A model generated the notes under the pieces. That model saw nothing but the letters and a program-made list of their open reading frames with translations. It did not search any database and was not told where the DNA came from. From Bifidobacterium coryneforme (GTDB lineage Bacteria; Actinomycetota; Actinomycetes; Actinomycetales; Bifidobacteriaceae), in the NCBI RefSeq assembly GCF_000737865.1, contig NZ_CP007287.1, positions 916,872-980,871 on the forward strand: a stretch of 64,000 nucleotides of DNA. Reading direction: 5' to 3'. Positions 19,701 through 28,437 of this stretch are shown here, piece after piece. A program made the translations under genes and the position numbers. Positions within the stretch are counted from its first letter, which is position 1; each line of letters opens with the position of its first letter.

Positions 19701-21294
19701 CCTCGCGTTCCCAGTCCAGGGGCGGGTTGGTGACCTGCGCGAACTTCTGGGTGAAGTAGTCGAACAGCATCCGCGACCGGTCGGACAGGACGGCGATGGG
19801 CGCATCGTTGCCCATGGAGCCTATCGGCTCCGCACCGTTCTGGGCCATGGGTCCAAGGATGAGCTTCAGATCCTCCTGGGTGTAGCCGAAGGCACGCTGA
19901 CGACGCTGCACCGAAACCCTTGAGTGGTTGACATGGGCACGCTCTGGGAGGTCGTCAAGGCAGAAGGTGTTCTCGGACACCCACTTGCGATACGGATGGC
20001 TACTGGCCAGTTCGTGTTTGATCTCATCATCGGAGATGAGCCTGCCCTCATCCGTGTCCACCAAGAACATTTTCCCTGGTTCGAGGCGGCCTTTCCTCAG
20101 TATGTGATCCTGCGGGGTCTTATCCAGCACCCCGGCCTCGGAAGCCAGAACCAGGTGTCCATCGTCGGTGACCTGCCAGCGCCCGGGACGCAGTCCGTTC
20201 CTGTCCAACTGGGCACCGACCAGACGCCCATCCGTGAAGACGATTGAAGCGGGGCCGTCCCAAGGCTCGATCAGGGTGTTGTTGTATTCGTAGAAGGCCC
20301 TCAGGTCGGGGTCCATGTCCGGGTCCTTCTCCCATGCCGGCGGGAGCATCATGGATATGGCGTGCGGCAGGGAGCGACCGGCCAGGTGGAGGAGTTCCAA
20401 GGTCTCGTCAAAGGTGCCGGAATCGGATCCCCCCGGGGTGGTGATGGGCAGGAGTGGCTCCATATCGCCCAGAAGTTCGGACCTGAGACGACCCTCTCTG
20501 GCGGACATCCAGTTCCGATTCCCTTGAATCGTGTTGATCTCCCCGTTATGGGCAATGAGTCGGAAGGGCTGGGCCAGGGGCCAGGAGGGGAAGGTGTTGG
20601 TGGAGAAGCGGGAGTGGACGATGGCCACCCGGGCCTTCATCGTCGGGTCCGACAGGTCAGGGAAGAACCCTGTCAGCTGCATGGTGGTCAGCATTCCCTT
20701 GTAGGTGATGGTCCTGGAGGAAAGGGAGGCGAAATAGACGCCGACTTCATGCTCCGCCCTTTTGCGGACCCGATAGGCAAGCCTGTCCAGATCGATACCG
20801 CTCCGTCGGGCCTGGTCGGCATCCTGCAGGACCAGGGTCCTGAAGAGGGGCATGGTGGAAAGGGCCTGAAGACCCAGACCATCCGGGTTTGTGGGAACCA
20901 CTCTCCAGGCCAGGACCTCCAGCCCCTCTTCGACGGCAATGGCGGCAATGGCCTGCTCTTCCTCCGAGGCCTTGACCGGATCCCTGTCCAGGAAGGCCAG
21001 GCCAGCCACGTAGTGACCTGCTTGAGGCAGGTCGACATCCAGGCTGTTCCTCATGAACAGGTCGGGCATGGAAATCATGATTCCCGCCCCGTCGCCCGTG
21101 TTGGGCTCGGCACCCACGGCACCTCGATGGTCCAGGTTCACCAGAACCTGGATGGCCTCGTCGATGATTCTCCGCTCGTCCTGCTTGTTGAGGGTGGCCA
21201 CCATGCCGATACCGCAGGCATCATGCTCCGCAGAGGGGTCATAAAGACCTCGGGGCTGATGGACGTGCAGATCAAGAGGAGCCTGGAAGGACAC
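16720..21294 (-). CDS. gltB: Glutamate synthase large subunit
   Basis: About 1524 residues: N-terminal class II glutamine amidotransferase, central domain, FMN barrel and C-terminal beta-helix. The catalytic Cys lies in DACGIGMVA; about 26 residues precede it and should be removed as a propeptide. The FMN/iron-sulfur region has GEGGHLPGAKV, QDGGTGAAPL and the 3Fe-4S cysteines of CVMMRACQKNTCPQG. The frame opens at GTG 21303, but the next GTG (21294) has GGGGTGAT at proper spacing and is preferred. gltD follows. Together they are the main ammonia-assimilation route with glutamine synthetase, which is not in the window. Confidence 0.97.
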   Translation of the reverse strand: MSFQAPLDLHVHQPRGLYDPSAEHDACGIGMVATLNKQDERRIIDEAIQVLVNLDHRGAVGAEPNTGDGAGIMISMPDLFMRNSLDVDLPQAGHYVAGLAFLDRDPVKASEEEQAIAAIAVEEGLEVLAWRVVPTNPDGLGLQALSTMPLFRTLVLQDADQARRSGIDLDRLAYRVRKRAEHEVGVYFASLSSRTITYKGMLTTMQLTGFFPDLSDPTMKARVAIVHSRFSTNTFPSWPLAQPFRLIAHNGEINTIQGNRNWMSAREGRLRSELLGDMEPLLPITTPGGSDSGTFDETLELLHLAGRSLPHAISMMLPPAWEKDPDMDPDLRAFYEYNNTLIEPWDGPASIVFTDGRLVGAQLDRNGLRPGRWQVTDDGHLVLASEAGVLDKTPQDHILRKGRLEPGKMFLVDTDEGRLISDDEIKHELASSHPYRKWVSENTFCLDDLPERAHVNHSRVSVQRRQRAFGYTQEDLKLILGPMAQNGAEPIGSMGNDAPIAVLSDRSRMLFDYFTQKFAQVTNPPLDWEREEVVTSIASAIGPEPNLLEDLPQHAKKIRIDLPVVDSDQMAQLKRLEHASILGGHYKPYLVRGLYQVAGKGPALKERLDQIFQEVDQAIAVGSNVLILSDRDSNHTWGPIPSLLLTSAVQHHLLRSHTRTQVSLAIEAGDVREIHHVALLIAYGAACVNPYLALESVENLANSGYLSVTPDQASANLVKALSTGVLKIMSKMGVSTIMSYRGAQLFEAIGLSQEVIDRYFTGTTSRVGGIGLDEIAEEVAIRHRVAYPNQWTARPHRNLKTGGDYKWRRTGENHLNDPQAIFLLQQSTQRGDYGLFKEYSRYVNDTSNRIMTLRGLMKLVPKRQPIPLDQVEPATEIVKRFSTGAMSYGSISQEAHETLALAMNRIGARSNSGEGGESQDRIDDPERTSRIKQIASARFGVTSDYLVSATDLQIKLAQGAKPGEGGHLPGAKVPPWIAEVRRATPGVELISPPPHHDIYSIEDLKQLIHDLKMANPKARIHVKLVSEFGVGTVAAGVAKCHADVVLISGQDGGTGAAPLNAIKHAGTPWEIGLAETQQTLIMNGLRSRVVVQCDGELKTGRDVVVAALLGAEEFGFATTALMVEGCVMMRACQKNTCPQGIATQDPELRARFQGKPEHVINFFMYIAEEVREILAQLGFATLEEAVGHVECLNQNKAVETWKSQGIDLAPVLVQPGPTPGTILHHTEDQDHELSGSMDRGLIEMARPALERKEPVRIEEPVRNVDRTVGTMLGYEITRRYRAEGLPEDTIDITLHGSAGQSVGAFIPKGETIRVYGEVNDYAGKGLSGGCLVVRPEEGIRFDPHTNVICGNVAGFGATSGSMYVAGQAGERFAVRNGGGRFVVEGVGDHGCEYMTGGTVVVLGPTGRNFGAGFSGGDVYVLDLDMTKVNPEAKESGSLKFLVPDESDAEELFGLVKSHAEQTGSVTAETLVRNWTASLRRFTHVVPRQYLAMKEAMELARRNQVDFNAPGVWEQTYEQVMEGAH

Positions 21295-21498
21295 CGCAAT
21301 CACCCCATTCTTGGACCGGTAGCACGACGGGGACGCTTCGGATGCCCCATTCGGCGACAGAGTAGTAGTGACTTCATAGAATAACCCATCCGCATATCAC
21401 ATCCGTGTTACTTATCGGAAGTGCGGCCCGTGGAATCTCCACTGCCTCTTTCCATACAGTCGGAGAACCGAGGGTCGCGTTTCGGGCGACGCAAGATG

Positions 21499-21522
21499 AA
21501 AAGGTCGGGCGGAGCGCCCACC
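21499..21522 (-). terminator. Probable rho-independent terminator after hemW
   Basis: On the minus strand a GC-rich hairpin (core GGGCG-CTC-CGCCC, extended by GGT/ACC with a bulge) is followed by TTTT. It begins about 7 bases after the hemW stop and separates hemW from the gltB end of the region. The core stem is only 5 bp, so strength is uncertain. Confidence 0.5.
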
Positions 21523-21528
21523 CGCCGA

Positions 21529-22944
21529 TTACCAGGTTCCGATGGACTCCAGCACCCGCTCGACGACCAGGTCGTTCAGCAGCCTGCCTTGCCGGGTGAC
21601 TCTGACCCTGGGGCCAGCCACTTCGACAAGACCCTGATGAATCAACCCCTGCAGGAATTCCCGGGAGGGACGGCGACCCGACATGGTTTCAAGCCTATTC
21701 AGGTCCAGCCCCTCGCTCAGACGAAGCCCAAGCATGACCGTTTCCTCCAGGTTTTGGGATCCGGTAAGCACTTCCGCCCCCTGCCAGGGGATCAGGCCGT
21801 GACTCATGCTCTCGGCCCAGGCCCTGGGATGGGAGATGTCCCAAGAGCGTAGCGAAGCGCCCGTCAGTTCATGGGAGTCGGGATGGGGACGCTGCCACCA
21901 GGGCAGGGTCACTTCATCATCCCGCACAGCTCCTGGTGATGCCGTGCCATCGATATTGCATGGGTCCTGGAGTTCTCCACTCCCCGTTGAGGCGACTTCC
22001 GGGGAGTTGGTACGGCGGAATCCCGACGCGGGAGCGCTCGCGGCCGATACGCTCTGGAGGTCATCGCCAGGGCGCTCACTGCCCGCCTCAGCCGGAAGGT
22101 AGTGGGAATGGGCCCCCGGCCCTATGCCTGCCCAGTCCACGTTGTGCCAGTACCCAAGGTTGTGCCTGCACTCGTATCCGGGTCGGGACCAGTTCGACAC
22201 CTCGTACCATCCGAGGCCGGCCGCCGACAGGAGGTCATCGGCCAACTCGTACTTGGCGGCCTCGTCGTCATCGTTGGGGCCGGGAAGACGGCCTGCGGCC
22301 ACCGCCCTGCCCATCTTGGTGGTGGGCTCCAGGGTCAGGGCATAGGCCGAGACATGATCAACACCGAGGTCCAAGGCCGCCTCAAGACTGGTCCGCCAAT
22401 CCTCAAGACTCTCCCCCGGCGTCCCGTAGATCAGATCCACACTGGCTTCGAGTCCCAGGGACCGCGCAGCCTGTACATTGGCGTCTACATTGGCCGGCGT
22501 ATGAGTACGGTCCAGGGTCTTGAGTACGTCACTGACAGCCGACTGCATCCCGAAGGATACCCTGGTGAACCCACCACGAAGCAGGGTTTCCAAATAGGCT
22601 GCATCAACCGTATCGGGATTGGCCTCTGTGGTGATTTCAGCCCCTTCTTCGAGGCCCCAGAGGTCACCTGCCGCACGAACCATCCGAACAAGATCGCCAG
22701 GCGGGAGGATGGTGGGGGTACCGCCGCCGAAGAAGATAGAGGATATCGCCGGCTCGGTTATACCTCGCGACTCCTGCCAGGCCTTTGCCATCCGCATCTC
22801 GCGAATGGCAAGATCGGCATAGTTTCCCCTGCTGGCTCCCCCGCCCAGGTCGGTGGCCGTATAGGTATTGAAGTCGCAGTACCCGCAACGCCTCAGGCAG
22901 AAGGGAACATGGATGTAAACCTCGAAGGGAGGCCGTTCCTCCAC
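21529..22944 (-). CDS. hemW: HemW-like radical SAM protein
   Basis: 471 residues, longer than the usual 380-400. The radical SAM motif is Cys16-x3-Cys20-x2-Cys23 in PFCLRRCGYC; FFGGGTPT, the EANPDT motif and GMQSAVSDVL follow in the family order. The C-terminal HemW domain (EETVMLGLRLSEGLDL) is present. A low-complexity Ser/Gly/Pro-rich insertion of roughly 80 residues lies between GPGAHSHY and ISHPRAW. HemW proteins bind haem and act as chaperones rather than coproporphyrinogen oxidases. The start is the GTG at 22944, 6 bases after AGGAGG within the lepA 3' end; a longer open frame lies inside lepA. It is translationally coupled to lepA. Confidence 0.9.
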   Translation of the reverse strand: MEERPPFEVYIHVPFCLRRCGYCDFNTYTATDLGGGASRGNYADLAIREMRMAKAWQESRGITEPAISSIFFGGGTPTILPPGDLVRMVRAAGDLWGLEEGAEITTEANPDTVDAAYLETLLRGGFTRVSFGMQSAVSDVLKTLDRTHTPANVDANVQAARSLGLEASVDLIYGTPGESLEDWRTSLEAALDLGVDHVSAYALTLEPTTKMGRAVAAGRLPGPNDDDEAAKYELADDLLSAAGLGWYEVSNWSRPGYECRHNLGYWHNVDWAGIGPGAHSHYLPAEAGSERPGDDLQSVSAASAPASGFRRTNSPEVASTGSGELQDPCNIDGTASPGAVRDDEVTLPWWQRPHPDSHELTGASLRSWDISHPRAWAESMSHGLIPWQGAEVLTGSQNLEETVMLGLRLSEGLDLNRLETMSGRRPSREFLQGLIHQGLVEVAGPRVRVTRQGRLLNDLVVERVLESIGTW

Positions 22945-22945
22945 C

Positions 22946-24823
22946 TCACCCCTCCTTCTTGGCCGCTGCGCGAATCTTGTCCTTGGTATCCCGGTCATTG
23001 GCCTGCTCGGTGCTCAGGGCCGCGATGAAAGCCTCCTGGGGAACCTCCACATGCCCCAGCATCTTCATCCTCTTCTTGCCTGCCTTCTGCTTTTCAAGGA
23101 GCTTGCGCTTTCGGGTGATGTCGCCGCCATAGCACTTGGCAAGCACGTCCTTACGCAAGGCGCTGATGGTCTCGCGGGCGATGATCCTTGATCCGATTGC
23201 CGCTTGGATGGGAATCTCGAATTGCTGCCGCGGTATGAGCTTGCGAAGCTTCTTGGTCATCATGACTCCATAGGAGTATGCCTTGTCCTTGTGGACGATG
23301 GCCGAGAAGGCATCGATCTTTTCTCCTTGGATGAGAATATCGACCTTGACCAGTTCGGCCGACTGGGTGCCGGCGCTCTGGTAGTCCAGGCTGGCGTACC
23401 CCTTGGTCCGGCTCTTGAGCTGGTCGAAGAAGTCGAAGACAATCTCGGCGAGGGGCATCTTGTAGTGCATCTCCACGCGTTCAGGACTCAGATACTCCAT
23501 GGTCCCCATCTGTCCACGATGATCCTGGCAGAGTTCCATCACCGACCCGATGAACTCCTTGGGGGTGATGATGTCGGCATTGACCACCGGCTCGGTGATC
23601 TTCCTGACCTTCCCCTCCGGGAACTCGCTGGGGTTCTTGACCAGGTGTCCACTCCCGTCCTCCATGGTCACCTGGTAGGTGACGTTGGGGGCTGTGGCGA
23701 TCAGATCCATGTCGAACTCGCGGCTCAGGCGCTCGGTCACAATCTCCATGTGGAGCAACCCGAGGAATCCGCACCGGAAGCCGAAGCCCAAGGCCACGGA
23801 GGTCTCAGGTTCGTAGACCAGGGCGGCATCGTTGAGTTTGAGCTTGTCCAGGGCGTCCCTGAGCTCGGGGAACTGTGCGTTGTCAATCGGGAAGAGACCC
23901 GAATAGACCATGGGTTGGGGGTCCTGATATCCAGGTAGCGGCTCTGCCGCCGGGTTGGCCTCGGAGGTTACCGTGTCGCCGACCTTGGATTGGCTGACAT
24001 CCTTGACGCCGGTGATCACGTAGCCCACCTCGCCGGCCCCCAGAGCCTTGGTCGGTGTCATATCGGGGCTGATCACGCCGAGCTCGATGGGATCGTGAAC
24101 GGTGCCCAGACTCATCATCCGGATTCGCTGCCGGGCTTTGAGCTCCCCGTCCACCATGCGGATGTAGGTCACAATCCCCCGATAGGAGTCGTAGACGGAG
24201 TCGAAAATCAATGCCCGCGCCGGAGCTTTGGGGTCGCCTTCGGGAGGGGGGACCTCATCAACTATCCTGTCGACCAGCTCCCTTACCCCTTCACCGGTCT
24301 TTCCCGAGACGCGGAGGACCTGGTCCACATCGCATCCGATCAGGTTGGCGATTTCCTCGGCGTGCTTGTCGGGCTCGGCAGAGGGAAGGTCGATCTTGTT
24401 CAGGACGGGAATGATGGTCAGATCATCATCCAGGGCCATATACAGGTTGGACAGGGTCTGTGCCTCTATACCCTGGGTGGCGTCCACCAGAAGGACGGCC
24501 CCCTCGCAGGCTTCCAGTGCACGCGATACCTCGTAGGTGAAGTCAACGTGGCCCGGGGTGTCAATCATGCCCAGGGTGTACTCCGTGCCGTCCTTCATCC
24601 AGGGAAGGCGGACCGCCTGGGATTTGATGGTGATTCCCCGCTCCTGCTCGATGTCCATCCTGTCCAGGAAGCGGTCATGCATCTCTCGCTGGGGTACGAT
24701 TCCGCTCAGTTGCAGGATCCTGTCGGCCACCGTGGACTTGCCATGGTCGATGTGGGCGATGATGCAGAAATTACGGATCAGCGACTGGTCGGTGAATCCT
24801 GGTTGATTCTTGGCATGCTCCAC
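22946..24823 (-). CDS. lepA: Translation elongation factor 4
   Basis: Ribosome-bound GTPase that back-translocates stalled ribosomes and helps initiation or assembly. 625 residues, full length. Seen: P-loop AHIDHGKST, switch [10 protein letters not shown]-type sequence ([13 protein letters not shown]), [16 protein letters not shown], and the LepA-specific C-terminal domain ending with [30 protein letters not shown]-type motif (abbreviated here by its [20 protein letters not shown] part). The start is GTG with AGGAG 9 bases upstream. hemW follows after one base, a pairing common in Gram-positives. It diverges from rpsT. Confidence 0.97.
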   Translation of the reverse strand: MEHAKNQPGFTDQSLIRNFCIIAHIDHGKSTVADRILQLSGIVPQREMHDRFLDRMDIEQERGITIKSQAVRLPWMKDGTEYTLGMIDTPGHVDFTYEVSRALEACEGAVLLVDATQGIEAQTLSNLYMALDDDLTIIPVLNKIDLPSAEPDKHAEEIANLIGCDVDQVLRVSGKTGEGVRELVDRIVDEVPPPEGDPKAPARALIFDSVYDSYRGIVTYIRMVDGELKARQRIRMMSLGTVHDPIELGVISPDMTPTKALGAGEVGYVITGVKDVSQSKVGDTVTSEANPAAEPLPGYQDPQPMVYSGLFPIDNAQFPELRDALDKLKLNDAALVYEPETSVALGFGFRCGFLGLLHMEIVTERLSREFDMDLIATAPNVTYQVTMEDGSGHLVKNPSEFPEGKVRKITEPVVNADIITPKEFIGSVMELCQDHRGQMGTMEYLSPERVEMHYKMPLAEIVFDFFDQLKSRTKGYASLDYQSAGTQSAELVKVDILIQGEKIDAFSAIVHKDKAYSYGVMMTKKLRKLIPRQQFEIPIQAAIGSRIIARETISALRKDVLAKCYGGDITRKRKLLEKQKAGKKRMKMLGHVEVPQEAFIAALSTEQANDRDTKDKIRAAAKKEG

Positions 24824-24966
24824 CGGGCTGTTCTCCTATCTAAGCTTGGATTATCGATTCTAACCGATGCCCTGGGCCATGATCCTCCGGGAGCGGCTTC
24901 TTATCCGCAACCCGTGCTAGTATTTACGCTTGTCTGTACAGATTACATACATCGTTTGGAGCAACA

Positions 24967-25227
24967 TTGGCAAACATCAAGTCGCAGAAGAAGCGGGTTA
25001 TCACCAACGAGAAGGCACACCTGCGCAACAAGGAAGTCAAGAGCGCCATCAAGACTTCCGTTCGTTCCGTCCGCAAGGCCGTGGATGCAGGTGACAAGGA
25101 GGCCGCACAGGCCGCCTACCAGGTTGCCGCCCGCCGCCTGGACAAGGCCGCCGGCAAGGGTGTGATTCACCGCAACCAGGCCGCCAACCGCAAGTCCGGT
25201 CTGGCCACCGCCATCAACGCGCTCTGA
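24967..25227 (+). CDS. rpsT: 30S ribosomal protein S20
   Basis: 86-residue basic protein that binds 16S rRNA. The sequence [20 protein letters not shown] and the C-terminal [19 protein letters not shown] are typical. The start codon is TTG, preceded by TTTGGAG. E. coli rpsT also begins with UUG, and there the weak start is needed for feedback control by S20. A strong terminator follows 25 bases after the stop. The gene stands alone, divergent from lepA. Confidence 0.97.
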   Translation: MANIKSQKKRVITNEKAHLRNKEVKSAIKTSVRSVRKAVDAGDKEAAQAAYQVAARRLDKAAGKGVIHRNQAANRKSGLATAINAL

Positions 25228-25252
25228 CCTCACCGGTTTTCGAACCGAACTG

Positions 25253-25289
25253 GACCACCATCCTAAGCGCTGGGATGGTGGTCTTTTTT
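25253..25289 (+). terminator. Rho-independent terminator of rpsT
   Basis: An 11-bp perfect stem (GACCACCATCC / GGATGGTGGTC) with a 9-base loop is followed by TTTTTT. It overlaps the last codons of the convergent channel gene on the minus strand. Confidence 0.92.
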
Positions 25290-26066
25290 GATGCCCCGAC
25301 GACGGTGAACCGAGCGCTTGGACGATATGGTCACTTTCAGGTCCGACCTTCCACGAAGCATGTGCCTGATGGCCGCACCTATCTGTTCATCGCTCATCGG
25401 CAGATGGGCCTTGCTGCGCTTGACCGCCCCGGGGATGACGATGTCGAATCTGACCGAGAGCAACCTGAGGGCCACAATCAGAGCAACGACGAAGAGTTCC
25501 AGCAGCATCTCAACCTCAGTGGTGTAGAGCCCCCGTTCCCGGCACCGCACAACCACCAGCGTCAGGAAGCAGCCTATCAATGATGGCATGGCGTACCAAT
25601 GCTTGTCCTGAATGACCGCCGGTATCTGGTTGAGGAGGACATCCCGCAGAAGACCACCGGCCAGGGCTGTGGCCATCCCCAGGAACATGGCCGTCATCCC
25701 GCCGCTTCCCAGACCAAGGGCCTTGGCCGTGCCGTTGACCGCGAAGGCCCCCAGGGCCATGGCGTCGGTGACAAGGAGGAGCCACTTCATTCGGTCTATC
25801 TCGGGATGGGCCACGGCCACGACCAGGCCGGAGAGGATGGTTGCCAGCACGGCTCCCTTGTCCGTGATGCCAACCGGCGGCACCTGCCCCAGCATTACAT
25901 CACGGACGATTCCTCCCCCGAGGGCCGTGATCCAGGAAACCAGAAGGATGGATATGATGTCGAACTGCTTGCGTACAGCGGCCAGACCACCGGCAAGCCC
26001 GCAGCTGAAGATACCCAGATACTCGATGGCCAGGAAGATCAGATTGCCCTCCAAGACGGTCTTCAT
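25263..26066 (-). CDS. TRIC-type cation channel family protein (UPF0126)
   Basis: 267 residues with about seven hydrophobic segments arranged as two repeats, each with the family signature: GGGIVRDVMLG and AGGLLRDVLL. Bacterial and archaeal members of this family form trimeric potassium-permeable channels related to animal TRIC. A basic C-terminal tail of about 60 residues follows. The frame is open 36 codons upstream, but the ATG at 26066 (MKTVLEGNLIFLAIEYLG) has AAAGG 7 bases before it and lies past the ilvE terminator. The final codons (KKDHHPSA) are made by the antisense of the rpsT terminator stem. Confidence 0.85.
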   Translation of the reverse strand: MKTVLEGNLIFLAIEYLGIFSCGLAGGLAAVRKQFDIISILLVSWITALGGGIVRDVMLGQVPPVGITDKGAVLATILSGLVVAVAHPEIDRMKWLLLVTDAMALGAFAVNGTAKALGLGSGGMTAMFLGMATALAGGLLRDVLLNQIPAVIQDKHWYAMPSLIGCFLTLVVVRCRERGLYTTEVEMLLELFVVALIVALRLLSVRFDIVIPGAVKRSKAHLPMSDEQIGAAIRHMLRGRSDLKVTISSKRSVHRRRGIKKDHHPSA

Positions 26067-26174
26067 GCCCCTGCCTTTCAAACGGGCCAGGTTGAACCGG
26101 CCCCGGTCTGTATTCGGTCCAAGCCTAACGGAGGTCTGTCCGCCACATGCCGGTTGCAGAAACTGAAACCACAT

Positions 26175-26216
26175 AAAAACGGCGGACCGTATTCTCGAAG
26201 AATACCGGTCCGCCGT
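26175..26216 (-). terminator. Rho-independent terminator of ilvE
   Basis: A long hairpin begins 18 bases after the ilvE stop: 11-bp arms ACGGCGGACCG and CGGTCCGCCGT, an ATTCT/AGAAT inner stem and a short loop, followed by TTTTT on the minus strand. It separates ilvE from the channel gene. Confidence 0.92.
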
Positions 26217-26233
26217 CCGCTCTCAAATCAGTC

Positions 26234-27361
26234 TCAGCAGACTTTCCACATCCAGTTGTGCGGGTCCTCTTTTTCACCCAGCTGAATGCCCAGGAGCTCG
26301 TTGCGCAGATCCATGGTGACCTGGCCTGAGCCACCGTCGGAGACCTGGACGTCGAACTCCTCCGACTTGAAGCGACCGATGGGTGTGATGATGGCTGCGG
26401 TTCCGCAGGCGAAGACCTCGGTGACCTCACCCGACCTGATGTCCTCAAGAAGGTCCTGGAGACGGATCATGGTCTCCACTACGTCGCGCCCCTGGTCATT
26501 GGCCAGCTGGATCAAGGAGTTCCTGGTCACTCCCGGGAGGATGGTTCCCGTCAGGCTGGGGGTCTCCAGGTGTCCATCCTTGTGAACGGCGAACATGTTC
26601 ATGCCCCCCAGTTCCTCCAGGAAGGTCTTGCTTGCCGCATCGACGAAGCAGACCTGTTCGCACCCCTCGGCCTTGCCTCGCTGCTCTCCCAGGAGGGAGG
26701 CGGCGTAGTTACCGCCGCACTTGGCGAAACCGGTGCCTCCGGGGCCTGTGCGGAACCACTTGTCCTCAACCCAGATGCTGACCGGTTTGACTCCACCTGC
26801 GAAATAAGGGCCGGATGGCGAGGCGATGACACAGTAATCAACCTCATGCGGGGCCCTCACACCCAGGAAGGGCTCCGAGGCGAACATGAAGGGACGCATA
26901 TACAGGGTGTACTCGCGACGCGTTGGGACCCAACCGGCATCCTGTCGGACCAGGGCCGCCACCGAGCCAAGGAAGTCCTCTTTGCTCAGGGGCGGGAGGG
27001 CCAGACGCTTGGCGGAATTATGGAATCGCTCCGCATTGGCATCAGGACGGAAGAGCCAGATGGAGCCGTCCTCGTGATGATAGGCCTTCAGCCCCTCGAA
27101 CACTTCCTGGGCATAGTGCAGCACAGAGGCTCCCGGATTCAGGGCCAGCGGACCATAAGGTTCGATTCTGCGATCGCCCCATCCTTCATCCTGGGTCCAC
27201 CTCATGTGGGCCATATTGTCGGAAAAGAGCTGCCCGAAAGCCGGCTTGTCGATCAGCCCGGCTCGCTCTTCGTCGCTGGCCGGATGGTCGTTGGGCACAA
27301 CCCGGAAGGAACTCGCCATGCTCTCCAGTGCTGCCGATTCATGATGTGATTGATCTGCCAT
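26234..27361 (-). CDS. ilvE: Branched-chain amino acid aminotransferase
   Basis: PLP enzyme for the last step of Leu, Ile and Val synthesis. 375 residues, the long BCAT form. Seen: HYAQEVFEGLKAY, the RPDANAERF phosphate-site loop, GTGFAKCGGNYAASL with the PLP Lys, and EVFACGTAAIITPIG. Start chosen at the ATG at 27361 (MADQSHHES); a GTG three codons earlier is also open. The ribosome binding site is weak (AGAAG). A leader hairpin lies about 80 bases upstream, and a strong terminator follows the gene. Confidence 0.96.
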   Translation of the reverse strand: MADQSHHESAALESMASSFRVVPNDHPASDEERAGLIDKPAFGQLFSDNMAHMRWTQDEGWGDRRIEPYGPLALNPGASVLHYAQEVFEGLKAYHHEDGSIWLFRPDANAERFHNSAKRLALPPLSKEDFLGSVAALVRQDAGWVPTRREYTLYMRPFMFASEPFLGVRAPHEVDYCVIASPSGPYFAGGVKPVSIWVEDKWFRTGPGGTGFAKCGGNYAASLLGEQRGKAEGCEQVCFVDAASKTFLEELGGMNMFAVHKDGHLETPSLTGTILPGVTRNSLIQLANDQGRDVVETMIRLQDLLEDIRSGEVTEVFACGTAAIITPIGRFKSEEFDVQVSDGGSGQVTMDLRNELLGIQLGEKEDPHNWMWKVC

Positions 27362-27441
27362 TCTTGCCACTTCTTCTCACTGCTGGTTGGGTTGTTGGGC
27401 GCTGCGCTTATGACGGCGGCCGTTAAGGGAACTATGACATA

Positions 27442-27500
27442 GACACCAGGATGCGGAGTTTCATGTTTCACATTCTGACCGAGGCCATCCGCATGGTGTC
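27442..27500 (-). promoter_or_regulatory. Imperfect inverted repeat upstream of ilvE (candidate leader element)
   Basis: Arms GACACCA + TGCGGA and TCCGCA + TGGTGTC pair over 13 bp with a 3-base bulge (GGA) and a loop of about 30 bases. It lies between the rplY terminator and ilvE, about 80 bases before the ilvE start. It could be a regulator site or an RNA leader structure of ilvE. No T-box consensus or leader peptide rich in branched-chain codons was seen. Confidence 0.4.
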
Positions 27501-27509
27501 CGGATAAGC

Positions 27510-27547
27510 AAAGGGGCCGGAAAGGCTACACACGCCAATCCGGCCCC
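27510..27547 (-). terminator. Rho-independent terminator of rplY
   Basis: 8-bp GC stem GGGGCCGG / CCGGCCCC around a 19-base loop, followed by TTT on the minus strand, about 20 bases after the rplY stop. Short T-run, so moderate strength. Confidence 0.7.
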
Positions 27548-27568
27548 GGAAGTAAGGCTACCGGTGAA

Positions 27569-28195
27569 TCACTCGGCGGACTCCTCCGAAGAGGCCGCAC
27601 CCTCGGCCCCACCCTCGGCAGAGGCGGCACCGGCTTCAGGAGCAGCGGCCTCTTCCTTCGGGATCTCGACAGAGACGATGGAATCCTCGAGATCGTCGAT
27701 GATCAGTTCGGAACCTTCGGGCAGCTTGATGTCCTTGGCCAGGACCTTGTCGCCGTCGGACAGGCCTTCGACGCTGATATCGATGCGCTCGGGCAGGTTG
27801 GAGACATCGGCGCGGACCTGAAGGTTCTGGGTGTCGATGAAGGCAACGGCGGCACCCTTGGTCTCACCATTGATGAAGACGGGAACCTCAACGGTGACCT
27901 TCTCGCCCGCACGGACCTCGTAGAAGTCGACATGCTCCACCTGGCGCTTGACCGGGTTGCGCTGCACGTCCTTGACGACGGCCATCTTGGTCTTGCCATC
28001 GAACTCGATGCTGAACAGTGCGTTGGCACGACGCAGAGCCAGGGTGGTCTCACGCATAGGAAGCTTGATGTAATCAGGCTGGGCACCACCGGCGTAGATG
28101 GTGGCCGGAATCTCCTGGGCCACGCGCATACGGCGGGCTGCGCCCTTGCCGAACTGGTCGCGGACTTCTCCCGTGAGCTGGATGGTATTCGCCAT
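27569..28195 (-). CDS. rplY: 50S ribosomal protein L25/CTC
   Basis: 208-residue two-domain form (CTC) that binds 5S rRNA. The N-terminal L25 domain begins ANTIQLTGEVRDQFGKGAARR; the C-terminal beta domain includes VEVPVFINGETKGAA. It ends in an acidic Ala/Glu-rich tail of about 35 residues. The frame is open far upstream, but the ATG at 28195 has a perfect AAGGAGG site and the conserved N-terminus. Single gene with its own terminator. Confidence 0.96.
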   Translation of the reverse strand: MANTIQLTGEVRDQFGKGAARRMRVAQEIPATIYAGGAQPDYIKLPMRETTLALRRANALFSIEFDGKTKMAVVKDVQRNPVKRQVEHVDFYEVRAGEKVTVEVPVFINGETKGAAVAFIDTQNLQVRADVSNLPERIDISVEGLSDGDKVLAKDIKLPEGSELIIDDLEDSIVSVEIPKEEAAAPEAGAASAEGGAEGAASSEESAE

Positions 28196-28419
28196 GTTGT
28201 TTCCTCCTTGGTTGGTAAAGGATCGGCCTGTGTCGATCCTGGCGCATCGCCGCGTCGGATTCCAGGGCCATCCCGTAAGGAGGTCGATGACAATCACGCC
28301 GAGTCGATCACGGAGACGGAAGGCCTCCCTCGCCAAAGCAACCCGACAAATATACCACTTCCTCTGCCAGTTGCCAAGGTGGACAATAGACCGGGAATTT
28401 CCAAGACCACGGGTATCCT

Positions 28420-28437
28420 TGACATATCTGATTGTCA
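28420..28437 (+). promoter_or_regulatory. Inverted repeat just before the acyl-CoA ligase start
   Basis: TGACA-N8-TGTCA lies immediately upstream of the AAGGAG ribosome binding site of the acyl-CoA ligase gene. The left arm also contains a TTGACA -35-like hexamer but no -10 fits before the start codon, so it is more likely an operator or small mRNA hairpin than a promoter. Confidence 0.35.

Noticed and set aside
22102-23028. Open frame of 308 codons on the plus strand across hemW and lepA
   Set aside because: Antisense to two well-supported genes, with Gly/Arg/Pro-rich low-information translation.
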